The notes under the pieces: generated by a model
Seen by the model: the letters and a program-made list of their open reading frames with translations, nothing else
Database searches by the model: none
Told to the model about the DNA's origin: nothing
In this document: positions 1 through 7,354 of the stretch, in pieces
How the letters are laid out: each line of letters opens with the position of its first letter
How positions within the stretch are numbered: the stretch's first letter is position 1
Program-made: the position numbers and the translations under genes
Assembly: GCA_002496635.1 (NCBI GenBank)
Contig: DAKQ01000056.1
Location: 3,073 to 20,284, forward strand
Source: Euryarchaeota archaeon UBA82
Lineage (GTDB): Archaea > Thermoplasmatota > Poseidoniia > Poseidoniales > Poseidoniaceae
DNA length: 17,212 bases
Reading direction: 5' to 3'

Positions 1-3000
1 ACGAAAATTGTGGTTAGAGGGCCATCTGCAAGGCCTCGTAGAACTGCGCCACTTGGAGGATTGTACATTGAAACAAACAAACCATGCTCCCCTGGTTGAG
101 ATGGAACCGAACGTCGATATGAGAAATTCCCATGTGAATCGACAACGGATTCTTCACCATTAATTCTCATTAACAAATCCATTGATTGCTCGAGTATACG
201 ATGACTACGATACCATACAATTTCACCTTCAAAAGCCATTGTTGATTCTGTGGAAGCCCATGCTCCATAAGGCGAAACCACCGTGTCGTCAATTGAAAGT
301 GAAGTTTGGGATGTATCAAGGGTGATTTCACCACTGTAATGCCAAGATGAATCGTACAAAGGCACAGTTACGAACTGTCCGAGACGATCTTCAAGATACA
401 AGGATGGAACTCTCAACATTGTTGGATCAGGATCAAAGCCCCATTCGATGCTAAAGTTCACATTGAAGGTACCTTGTTCTGAGAAGACACCTTCTCCACC
501 GAGGACTTCACAGGATTCAACATCGATGTACACGTGATTCGTGTAACATTGGCCTGTATTTGAATTCCAATAGATTGTGGCTGGGTCTGTTGCTGTAGAA
601 CCAATATCTAATTCGATATATTCGATATCAGTAACTCCGTTCTTATCCCAAATTGGAATTTGCAACAAGATTGCTTCTCCAGGATGTAACCATTCATCGC
701 CATGTTGACCCCATAGGAGATCAAATTCGGTACCGAGAGAAGGGGTTCCGTCTGCACGTAATTGAATGTTAAACAGAGGCGTGTAGATGCTTCCACCTTC
801 GATCATGATATTACCTGCACCATCAGCAACGGAAAGCCAGCCTTGCACATAATCGCCTTCTGAAGCGCTCGATGTATCCATTGTAAGCACAAACTCACCA
901 GTACTTGCAAGCATGTTCTGTGGAGATTCTAAGTCAACCTCTTGGATCTCATCTTCATCGATTTGACCGTCCATGTTTGAATCATCGAGCCAAGACCTCC
1001 AGATCTTTGCCATTGCATGATGAGGAAGAGTTGGATTATCTCCAATGATGAATGTCACTTCTGTTGCAGGAGATGCATCCCTGTGATCAAACTCATTAAT
1101 ATCCATCGAGATTAACATTGGAGCAATCGTATCCATAGTAAACGAAGCAATTGGATTTACCTCATAGGAAGCACCCTGTCCAAGCAGTGGTGTGACTTCA
1201 AGTTCCATTGTCAGGTTCTGCACAGTACTTGGTACGTTGTAAATAATCGATGCCACTCCATCAACAACCAAATTTGTTGACCCTTTGTCTTGTCCATTCA
1301 CAAGCAATCGCACCAGAGCTTGTCCTGTACGAGGGACTGCATCTGAAACACCCTCAAAGCCCAAATAAGCATGAACTGTTACGAATGTATTTGGAATCAA
1401 GAGAGCAGATTCAGCATCTGTTTCAATTCCAGATTGAGACTCAATGGTGAAGCGCTTCAATGAAACATCGTTTTCAACCCCATTTGCATGACCCAATCCA
1501 AAGACGTGGTTAAGTGGAAGCGTTGGTCCAGTCGGACTGACAAGCATGACACTCATCGATGCATATGGCTCATCGTCCCATGACATTGGCATTTGGAAAC
1601 GATGAGTAAACTGGATGTATGACCCACTGCCGACCATACTAATTTCTCCGCTGGAATCGATATCGCTCCATCCTAAACTGTATCCACTTTGTTGACAATT
1701 TGAAGTCGATGCGCCAGAGAGTGGCAAGAGTACACTACTGCATCGTACTGATGATGACGCTGATACACCTCGCAAACTCATGTCGATGCTCCAACCATTA
1801 TTTTTGACGTAGGATTCAGCATCACTTACACCTAATGGAGACAAATCGAAGGTCGAATTCACCGTGATCCAATCTGTGGAAGGCGTGAGTGTATCAATTG
1901 GAGGATAAATTGTAAGAGAAACAGGATTTAGTGTCGGTGTTGTAGAGATAGAATTGAGAGTCATTTTGATTGAACCAGAAGACATCATACGGAATGGAAT
2001 TCGAAGTTCCTTTACGCCACCTATGCTCACAATGGAAGAGAGTTGCTGGTTCATAGCTTGGACAACGGAAGATGTTGAAATCAGATTCATGTTTATTCCT
2101 GCATCGTATGGAGCAAAGATTCCACACAGCGTGACATCAGCAGTTGACTGAGATGAGCCAATGGTGATGCTTACGCGAGCCATTGGCAATCCTAGGATGC
2201 CACGATCATCAGCAGCATTGGACAAAGCACTGTTCAAAGTACTTAGTTCAGTTTGTGAAAAGGAAATATGTTGAGCGTTTTGGAAATTAGCGAATCCTCT
2301 ATTCGTTACATCTGAGCCTGCAATTTTAATATTCATATACGGAGATTTCATCTCGTTATTCGAATTGAGAGTGAAGGCAAAATCATTGATCCCAGCAAGA
2401 GGCAGGAGTACCTCAAACATTGAAGATGTACTCGGCGAGGATGTTATTGTTTGACAGAGTTGTCCTGTAGCGAGCCTGTTTTGGAATCCGAAGGAACCTG
2501 CATTCGCACCATCGAGGCCCCAATCTGCAACACCGTCTGGACCGATGTCGATTCGTAGTCCAGTGCTTGGGTTTGAACGAACTGTTTCAACATCGAATGA
2601 ATCAACGGAATAGGAACCACTTGAGGAAGTGAAACGGAATTGTACTGAATGACCAACCTCATCGAGAGTATCGTATCCATCGAGTGGAACAGATTGCCAT
2701 CCGGTATCATCGACATTGGCTTCAAGCAAAGGCGCTCCATTCGCGGTTACAGATGTTGAAAGGGCGCCAAAGCCATTCGAAATCTTATAGACAGGAGAAG
2801 TTAGTGAACCAGTTCCTGAAACAAGCCCTGTAGTCGAGGACCATGATGTTCCTGCGAGTGTCCAATCATGTGTAGCAGGATTTGCGCTAAAGGATTCATG
2901 AATTGCACCACTGATACCTAAACTGTGAATCTTAGGACCACCAGATGGACCGGTCATCATGTGTGTTTGGAATCGAATGGACGGTGTCGCTTCCCAATCA

Positions 3001-4073
3001 ATTGCTCCAAGATCAACTTGTAAGTCGGTCATTTGAGAATAGCCAGGAACTGTAGTTCCTGTTGCTGCGTCAATAAGTGACCATTCGAAGAGAGAACCTG
3101 TTGGTATCTCTGCATCGATTACCATCAAACCGTAGGAAGAGGGTTCACTCCCAAGGGTTGCTCCTGGACCAAACGGTTGCGAAGTCCAATTTCCTTCACC
3201 CGTAGATATTCCCGATGCTTTTGGTAAAATTTCAACATCATCAATGTTCCATCCTGAGTATTGAACACTCGAATCAGTTCGTCCAATTCCAAAGCGAACT
3301 TGAAGGTTTGAATTCCCAGAAATGTAGTTGCTTATAGTGTAGGTGAGTGATGTGAAGGACCCATCGCTGACTGAACCAGTATTCTGCCATATGTTGGTCC
3401 AAGAACCGGATGAACTCTTTATTTGCACATAAGCGTGGTCCCATGTCGATGACTCAACGCCCAACTGACGTTTGAATTTTAAATCCCACCCGCCTGAACA
3501 TCCACCACAATTCATGACTGGGGAAGTCGCCCAAATTGTGCTTCCCATATTGTTCGGATAATCACCGTTGTGGGAATAGAGAGTGTTCGCGCCACTAGGA
3601 ACAGCACTCGTTGCTGGCCTGCTGCTCGACGTATCTTTACCAATATACCAGGCAGATCCCAAGGTCCATGTGTTGGTACCTTCAAAGTCGAAACTCCAAC
3701 CCTGAGGTAACAGTTGGAGAACAGAATTGTTGACATCCATGCCATCGTAAACAGCAGCAGAGTGAGAGTAATCTGCGGGGGAATCCCATACTTTTGCGGC
3801 AGTAACTGGAAGCACATTTTCATCAAGAGAAAGGTCGATTGAAGCAACAGCCTCCCCACTTGGAACACTGATTGAAATTGCGTCGTTTACTCCATCCGGA
3901 TAGGAACCAATACTGACGATATTTTCTTGACCAGTAGGTGTTACATTTGACACGCTATCATCTTCAAAAACGAGGTCATGTGCAGCATTATCAACCAGTG
4001 GGTTACCCAATGAAATCAGAAAAACTGACAGCAGCAAACCAGCGACAAGTACGTTGCGCCTGCGTCCACCCAT
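1..4073 (-). CDS. Giant secreted surface protein, N-terminal 1357 residues (C-terminus beyond left edge)
   Basis: The reading frame is open from an ATG at 4073 to the left edge, so at least 1357 residues are present and the C-terminus is missing. Residues 1-30 are a signal peptide: a basic start (MGGRRRN) followed by a hydrophobic stretch (VLVAGLLLSVFLISL). Residues about 124-283 resemble the MAM-like jelly-roll domain found beside secreted peptidases, opening with FDFEG and closing with GWNIDDV; an NCGGC motif lies near residue 187. The rest reads as beta-rich, Ser/Thr-rich Ig-like segments with several NxS/T sequons. Residues 1031-1042 (948-983) form a complete EF-hand-type calcium loop, DSNMDGQIDEDE. 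No catalytic domain was recognised. A GGAGG lies just before the start. The gene is divergent from rpiA. It is probably a cell-surface or adhesive protein; the function is unknown and a protease lying beyond the edge cannot be excluded. Confidence 0.85.
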   Translation of the reverse strand, partial: MGGRRRNVLVAGLLLSVFLISLGNPLVDNAAHDLVFEDDSVSNVTPTGQENIVSIGSYPDGVNDAISISVPSGEAVASIDLSLDENVLPVTAAKVWDSPADYSHSAAVYDGMDVNNSVLQLLPQGWSFDFEGTNTWTLGSAWYIGKDTSSSRPATSAVPSGANTLYSHNGDYPNNMGSTIWATSPVMNCGGCSGGWDLKFKRQLGVESSTWDHAYVQIKSSSGSWTNIWQNTGSVSDGSFTSLTYTISNYISGNSNLQVRFGIGRTDSSVQYSGWNIDDVEILPKASGISTGEGNWTSQPFGPGATLGSEPSSYGLMVIDAEIPTGSLFEWSLIDAATGTTVPGYSQMTDLQVDLGAIDWEATPSIRFQTHMMTGPSGGPKIHSLGISGAIHESFSANPATHDWTLAGTSWSSTTGLVSGTGSLTSPVYKISNGFGALSTSVTANGAPLLEANVDDTGWQSVPLDGYDTLDEVGHSVQFRFTSSSGSYSVDSFDVETVRSNPSTGLRIDIGPDGVADWGLDGANAGSFGFQNRLATGQLCQTITSSPSTSSMFEVLLPLAGINDFAFTLNSNNEMKSPYMNIKIAGSDVTNRGFANFQNAQHISFSQTELSTLNSALSNAADDRGILGLPMARVSITIGSSQSTADVTLCGIFAPYDAGINMNLISTSSVVQAMNQQLSSIVSIGGVKELRIPFRMMSSGSIKMTLNSISTTPTLNPVSLTIYPPIDTLTPSTDWITVNSTFDLSPLGVSDAESYVKNNGWSIDMSLRGVSASSSVRCSSVLLPLSGASTSNCQQSGYSLGWSDIDSSGEISMVGSGSYIQFTHRFQMPMSWDDEPYASMSVMLVSPTGPTLPLNHVFGLGHANGVENDVSLKRFTIESQSGIETDAESALLIPNTFVTVHAYLGFEGVSDAVPRTGQALVRLLVNGQDKGSTNLVVDGVASIIYNVPSTVQNLTMELEVTPLLGQGASYEVNPIASFTMDTIAPMLISMDINEFDHRDASPATEVTFIIGDNPTLPHHAMAKIWRSWLDDSNMDGQIDEDEIQEVDLESPQNMLASTGEFVLTMDTSSASEGDYVQGWLSVADGAGNIMIEGGSIYTPLFNIQLRADGTPSLGTEFDLLWGQHGDEWLHPGEAILLQIPIWDKNGVTDIEYIELDIGSTATDPATIYWNSNTGQCYTNHVYIDVESCEVLGGEGVFSEQGTFNVNFSIEWGFDPDPTMLRVPSLYLEDRLGQFVTVPLYDSSWHYSGEITLDTSQTSLSIDDTVVSPYGAWASTESTMAFEGEIVWYRSHRILEQSMDLLMRINGEESVVDSHGNFSYRRSVPSQPGEHGLFVSMYNPPSGAVLRGLADGPLTTIF

Positions 4074-4076
4074 GTT

Positions 4077-4081
4077 CCTCC
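4077..4081 (-). promoter_or_regulatory. Shine-Dalgarno GGAGG of the giant surface protein gene
   Basis: GGAGG on the minus strand with only three bases (AAC) before the ATG at 4073. It supports this start, which also leads straight into the signal peptide. The spacing is shorter than usual. Confidence 0.6.
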
Positions 4082-4103
4082 CTAATCTTTCCACCCAAAA
4101 AGC

Positions 4104-4117
4104 ATTCTTGCAAGAAT
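4104..4117. promoter_or_regulatory. Perfect 14-base palindrome in divergent promoter region
   Basis: ATTCTTGCAAGAAT is identical to its own reverse complement. It lies in the 97-base AT-rich gap between the divergent surface-protein gene (start 4073) and rpiA (start 4171). The position suits a binding site for a dimeric regulator, but no regulator is identified and the assignment is inferred from symmetry and place only. Confidence 0.4.
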
Positions 4118-4170
4118 TCTGACTCATAATTCTAACAATCAATATCAACCGCCCGAAACAAGGGTGCAAT

Positions 4171-4872
4171 ATGAGCGACGCTGAAGCACTGAAAAAACTC
4201 GCAGGTGAAGCCGCCTGTTTGTATGTTAAATCTGGAATGAACGTTGGACTTGGAACGGGTTCAACTGTCAAATATACCGTCCTTGAACTTGGAAGAAGAA
4301 TCCGTGAGGAAGGTCTTGAAATTGTTGGCGTTCCAACATCGGTTGCTACAGAAAAACTCGCAAATGAAGTTGGAATTCCACTGGTTGAATTAGGCTCTGT
4401 TGCAGGTCTTGATATTGTCATTGATGGAACGGATGAATTTGACCCCCAGTTTCAACTGATCAAAGGAGGAGGAGCAGCATTATTACGCGAGAAGATCGTT
4501 GCTCAACAAGCCGCCTCAATGGTTGTTGTAGCCGATGGCAGAAAGCAAGTTGATTGTCTCGGGGCTTTTGGTATTCCAATCGAGATTACACCGTTCTCAT
4601 CAGATGTCACAGTACGAGCCCTCGAGGCTTTATTGAACTGTGATGTTGGTCTACGTTCAAATGATGAGGGATTGATTCATACTGATAACGGAAATTGTAT
4701 TGCTGATGCAAACGTTGGTGCAACCATCGATGATCCCGTTCTCATGGAAGCTCAAATCCTCAATATCGCAGGAGTGGTTCAGGTTGGTCTGTTCAATGAT
4801 ATGTGTGATGTTGTGGTCTTAGCAAACGATGGAAAAGTAACGACATTAGTCAACCCAGCAGGTCGATTGTGA
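4171..4872 (+). CDS. rpiA: Ribose-5-phosphate isomerase A
   Basis: Interconverts ribose 5-phosphate and ribulose 5-phosphate in the cytosol, supplying ribose for nucleotides. The 233 residues match the usual family length. The phosphate-binding loop GLGTGST is at residues 26-32. The active-site block DGTDE is at 85-89, KGGG at 98-101 and REK at 106-108. These put Asp85, Asp88, Lys98 and Glu107 at a constant offset of four from the E. coli catalytic residues Asp81, Asp84, Lys94 and Glu103. The C-terminal TDNGN motif is at 171-175. The ATG at 4171 is preceded by a weak GGGTG ribosome-binding sequence. The gene is divergent from the giant surface protein and ends three bases before the 3' end of tRNA-Lys on the other strand. 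Nothing looks degraded. Confidence 0.97.
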   Translation: MSDAEALKKLAGEAACLYVKSGMNVGLGTGSTVKYTVLELGRRIREEGLEIVGVPTSVATEKLANEVGIPLVELGSVAGLDIVIDGTDEFDPQFQLIKGGGAALLREKIVAQQAASMVVVADGRKQVDCLGAFGIPIEITPFSSDVTVRALEALLNCDVGLRSNDEGLIHTDNGNCIADANVGATIDDPVLMEAQILNIAGVVQVGLFNDMCDVVVLANDGKVTTLVNPAGRL

Positions 4873-4875
4873 AGG

Positions 4876-4949
4876 CGGGCCTGACGGGGTTCGAACCCGC
4901 GACCTACGGATTAAGAGTCCGTCGCTCTACCTGACTAAGCTACAGGCCC
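4876..4949 (-). tRNA. tRNA-Lys, anticodon CTT
   Basis: The 74-base cloverleaf folds fully. The acceptor stem is GGGCCTG/CAGGCCC with discriminator G; the D stem is GCTT/GAGC. The anticodon stem ACGGA/TCCGT closes the loop CTCTTAA with anticodon CTT at loop positions 3-5, and the T stem GCGGG/CCCGT closes TTCGAAC. No intron is present. The bases after the discriminator are CC then T, so the CCA end is not fully encoded. The sequence closely resembles haloarchaeal tRNA-Lys as I recall it. Confidence 0.97.
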
Positions 4950-4970
4950 ACGCTGCCCTTAGCCAAGTTG

Positions 4971-4977
4971 TATTTAA
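4971..4977 (-). promoter_or_regulatory. TATA box of tRNA-Lys
   Basis: TTAAATA on the minus strand, centred 25 bases upstream of the first base of tRNA-Lys, the normal archaeal TATA-to-start distance. It overlaps the TAA stop codon (4974-4976) of the carbamate kinase gene on the same strand, so the tRNA probably has its own promoter. Confidence 0.6.
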
Positions 4978-5948
4978 TCATCATGGGACAAAGTCGTCCC
5001 AGCATCCTCTCGTAATGCAGATAGGGCATCTCCAGGTTTGCAAAGGATTGAACGCATTGTAGGTGAATGACGAACTGCTTGAATCATGCTCGAAATCTTA
5101 GGGCCCATCGAACCATCTGGAAATTGTCCCTCTGAAAGGTATTTTTCAGCCTGTGAAACAGTTAATGCTCGATGTTCTTTTTGCATCTCAGAACCAAAAT
5201 CAGTATACACCGCGTCAACACCAGTAGAGATAATCAATGCTTCTGCCCCCAATTCTGTAGCAAGTAAAGCGGAGAGACGATCTTTATCGATTACTGAAGG
5301 AATTCCTTTGAATTGTTTTTCTTCGTTTACAATCGGTATTCCGCCACCTCCTCCACAGATAACAACTGCACGCTGTTGTACAAGTGTTCGAATCACATCA
5401 ATGTCAAGAACACTTATTGGCATAGGACTTGCAACAACACGGCGAGGTCCATTGATCGTCGTGGCAATATCCCAATCTCGTACCATGACCTCTTCCGCAC
5501 TCAAAATAGGACCAACTGGCTTTGTTGGAAGTGAAAAAGCCTCATCACTTGAATCAACAAGTACACGGGTCAAAACAACTGCAGTTCGCTCTGGACGATG
5601 GCGATGAGAAAGAATGCTGTTGAGTTGAAGTGAAAGTGTGTGACCAATCATTCCCTGTGTAGCCGCAACCCATTCGTCCATTGTATGAATCAGATCTGAA
5701 TCCACTGACATCAATGCTCCAACTTGTGGCCCATTTCCATGAGTTAGAACGACAGACCAATCTGCCTCGAGTAAATCCACGACATCGCTCATCACTTGTG
5801 CGAGAATCATTGCGTGTTCATCACCGGATGCACCTCTTGGTGGAGCCAGGGCGTTTCCTCCGATTGCATAGACAACTATTCTGGACACAGAAAGCAAACC
5901 AGCCTCGACATGTTTGATGCTTTCGCCGTTTTTATCAAACAAACGCAT
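4974..5948 (-). CDS. arcC: Carbamate kinase
   Basis: Amino acid kinase family enzyme that interconverts ATP plus carbamate and ADP plus carbamoyl phosphate. Family blocks appear in order: GGNAL (residues 30-34), HGNGPQVG (70-77), TKPVGP (142-147), RRVVASPMP (169-177), CGGGGGIP (198-205), VIDKD (219-223) and FPDGSMGPK (276-284). The enzyme usually begins a few residues before the first block, so a GTG at 5888 (codon 21) is an alternative start giving 304 residues, close to the usual length; the ATG at 5948 is reported. No arginine deiminase or ornithine carbamoyltransferase gene lies beside it, so the direction of the reaction in vivo (ATP production or carbamoyl phosphate supply) cannot be told. 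It is divergent from asnS, and tRNA-Lys follows 24 bases downstream. Confidence 0.93.
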   Translation of the reverse strand: MRLFDKNGESIKHVEAGLLSVSRIVVYAIGGNALAPPRGASGDEHAMILAQVMSDVVDLLEADWSVVLTHGNGPQVGALMSVDSDLIHTMDEWVAATQGMIGHTLSLQLNSILSHRHRPERTAVVLTRVLVDSSDEAFSLPTKPVGPILSAEEVMVRDWDIATTINGPRRVVASPMPISVLDIDVIRTLVQQRAVVICGGGGGIPIVNEEKQFKGIPSVIDKDRLSALLATELGAEALIISTGVDAVYTDFGSEMQKEHRALTVSQAEKYLSEGQFPDGSMGPKISSMIQAVRHSPTMRSILCKPGDALSALREDAGTTLSHDD

Positions 5949-5960
5949 AAATCTGCATCT

Positions 5961-5984
5961 GTTTGAAAACTCCAGACTTCAAAC
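5961..5984. promoter_or_regulatory. Inverted repeat in arcC-asnS divergent promoter region
   Basis: GTTTGAA (5961-5967) and TTCAAAC (5978-5984) are perfect inverted 7-base arms around a 10-base spacer that contains two further symmetric pairs. The element lies 30-53 bases upstream of the asnS start and 13-36 bases upstream of the arcC ATG, where a bound protein could affect both genes. An operator role is inferred only. Confidence 0.4.
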
Positions 5985-6005
5985 ATGATATGCTATGACA
6001 TGAAC

Positions 6006-6010
6006 GGAGG
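6006..6010 (+). promoter_or_regulatory. Shine-Dalgarno GGAGG of asnS
   Basis: GGAGG three bases (TTC) before the ATG at 6014. It decides the start against an out-of-frame ATG at 6000. Confidence 0.6.
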
Positions 6011-6013
6011 TTC

Positions 6014-7345
6014 ATGGCCAAAGACATATGGATTGGAGATGTCCAAAACGGCGACCATGATGGCAAAGAAGTAGAACTGAAAGGATGGGTAAAGAGAACC
6101 CGCGGTTCCAATAAGATTCGATTCGTGGTTCTTCGAGACTCTACTGGAACAATACAGTGTGTTGCAAAGCGTGACGCCGTCGGCGATGAACAATTCGAAG
6201 CCATTGCTTCGGCACTGATCGAATCCTCTGTCATCATCAACGGAACAGTGAATGTTGACGAGCGAAGTGAAGGTGGACATGAACTGGTAGTTTCTTCAAT
6301 TGAGATTATTGGTCCAGTTGATCCTGAACGACCGTTTCCAATTACCGAATCTGCAATGAAAGCTGCAGATGGCGGAGAAACGGAATTCCTTCTCGACAAC
6401 CGACATTTGTATCTTCGAACAGGACGTATGACGACAATGCTCAAGATGCGGTCTTCTGTTTTTGGGGCAATTCATGGCTATTTCAGAGATTTAGATTTCA
6501 TTGAATATCAAGCACCAAACTTTGTCGCAGGAGCTGTTGAAGGTGGCTCCACATTGTTTGAAGTCCCTTATTTTGGAAGGAAGGCCTACTTGACTCAATC
6601 ATGGCAACTGTATGCTGAAGCTGCAATGCCTGCTCTAGAGCGTTTGTACACAATCGCCCCTTCTTTTAGGGCTGAGAAATCACGCACACGCCGACATCTT
6701 ACTGAATTCTGGCATGCTGAAATGGAAATCGCTTGGGCTACAAACGACGAGGTTATGACTCATGGCGAAGGTGTGGTTCGTCACATTGCAGCAACACTCC
6801 TTGATGAAAGAAGTACAGAACTCGAATCGCTTGGTCGTGATTTGGAACTCATCGCACGTTATGCAGACACACCATTCCCACGAATGCGTTATGATGAAGC
6901 AGTTGAAATTCTGCAAGGAAAAGGAGTTGACGTTTCATGGGGTCAAGATTTAGATTACTCCAAAGAGAAGATCTTGACACAAGATTTCGATGTGCCTCAT
7001 TTCCTTACACATTACCCGAAAATCGCTAAACCATTCTATCACCGTGAAGACCCAACAGATGACAAGTATGTCCTTTGCCACGATTTGTTAGCTCCAGAAG
7101 GATACGGTGAAATCATTGGTGGAGGGGAACGTACCTGGTCTGAGGAAGAAATTCTTGCTCGCCTTGCTGAAGAAGGAACTTCTCCAGAAGCATATCAATT
7201 CTACATCGATACACGAAGTTACGGCGGTGTGCCTCACGGTGGTTTCGGACTTGGAGTTGACAGAGTATGTTCCTGGCTTAGTGGTGCTGATCACATTCGT
7301 GAAGTCATCCCATTCCCGAGAGATTCTCGACGAGTTACGCCCTGA
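6014..7345 (+). CDS. asnS: Asparaginyl-tRNA synthetase, archaeal class IIb type
   Basis: Charges tRNA-Asn with asparagine using ATP. Residues 1 to about 105 form the OB-fold anticodon-binding domain (GWVKRTRGSNKIRFVVLRD). The class II catalytic core follows, with motif 2 at FRAEKSRTRRHL (218-229) running into EFWHAEME (231-238) and motif 3 at GGFGLGVDRV (409-418), whose Arg417 contacts ATP. QLYAE, EFWHAEME and EIIGGGER (366-373) are the asparagine-type versions of blocks that differ in aspartyl enzymes, so AsnRS is preferred over a non-discriminating AspRS. The anticodon domain argues against an AsnRS-like asparagine synthetase, which lacks it. The length of 443 residues is typical. The downstream dehydrogenase gene begins 9 bases later and is probably co-transcribed. 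Confidence 0.93.
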   Translation: MAKDIWIGDVQNGDHDGKEVELKGWVKRTRGSNKIRFVVLRDSTGTIQCVAKRDAVGDEQFEAIASALIESSVIINGTVNVDERSEGGHELVVSSIEIIGPVDPERPFPITESAMKAADGGETEFLLDNRHLYLRTGRMTTMLKMRSSVFGAIHGYFRDLDFIEYQAPNFVAGAVEGGSTLFEVPYFGRKAYLTQSWQLYAEAAMPALERLYTIAPSFRAEKSRTRRHLTEFWHAEMEIAWATNDEVMTHGEGVVRHIAATLLDERSTELESLGRDLELIARYADTPFPRMRYDEAVEILQGKGVDVSWGQDLDYSKEKILTQDFDVPHFLTHYPKIAKPFYHREDPTDDKYVLCHDLLAPEGYGEIIGGGERTWSEEEILARLAEEGTSPEAYQFYIDTRSYGGVPHGGFGLGVDRVCSWLSGADHIREVIPFPRDSRRVTP

Positions 7346-7354
7346 GGGTGAAGA

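Noticed and set aside
3512..3868. Minus-strand frame of 118 codons inside the giant surface protein
   Set aside because: It is out of frame with the surface-protein reading, which is continuous, starts with a signal peptide and shows a recognisable jelly-roll domain.
5086..5607. Long open frame on the plus strand, 173 codons, antisense to carbamate kinase
   Set aside because: The minus-strand frame carries every carbamate kinase motif across this stretch; the antisense product is low in complexity and matches nothing.
6014..7345. Non-discriminating aspartyl-tRNA synthetase or AsnRS-like asparagine synthetase
   Set aside because: The QLYAE, EFWHAEME and EIIGGGER blocks are of asparaginyl type, and the N-terminal anticodon-binding domain is present, unlike in the asparagine synthetase paralogue.
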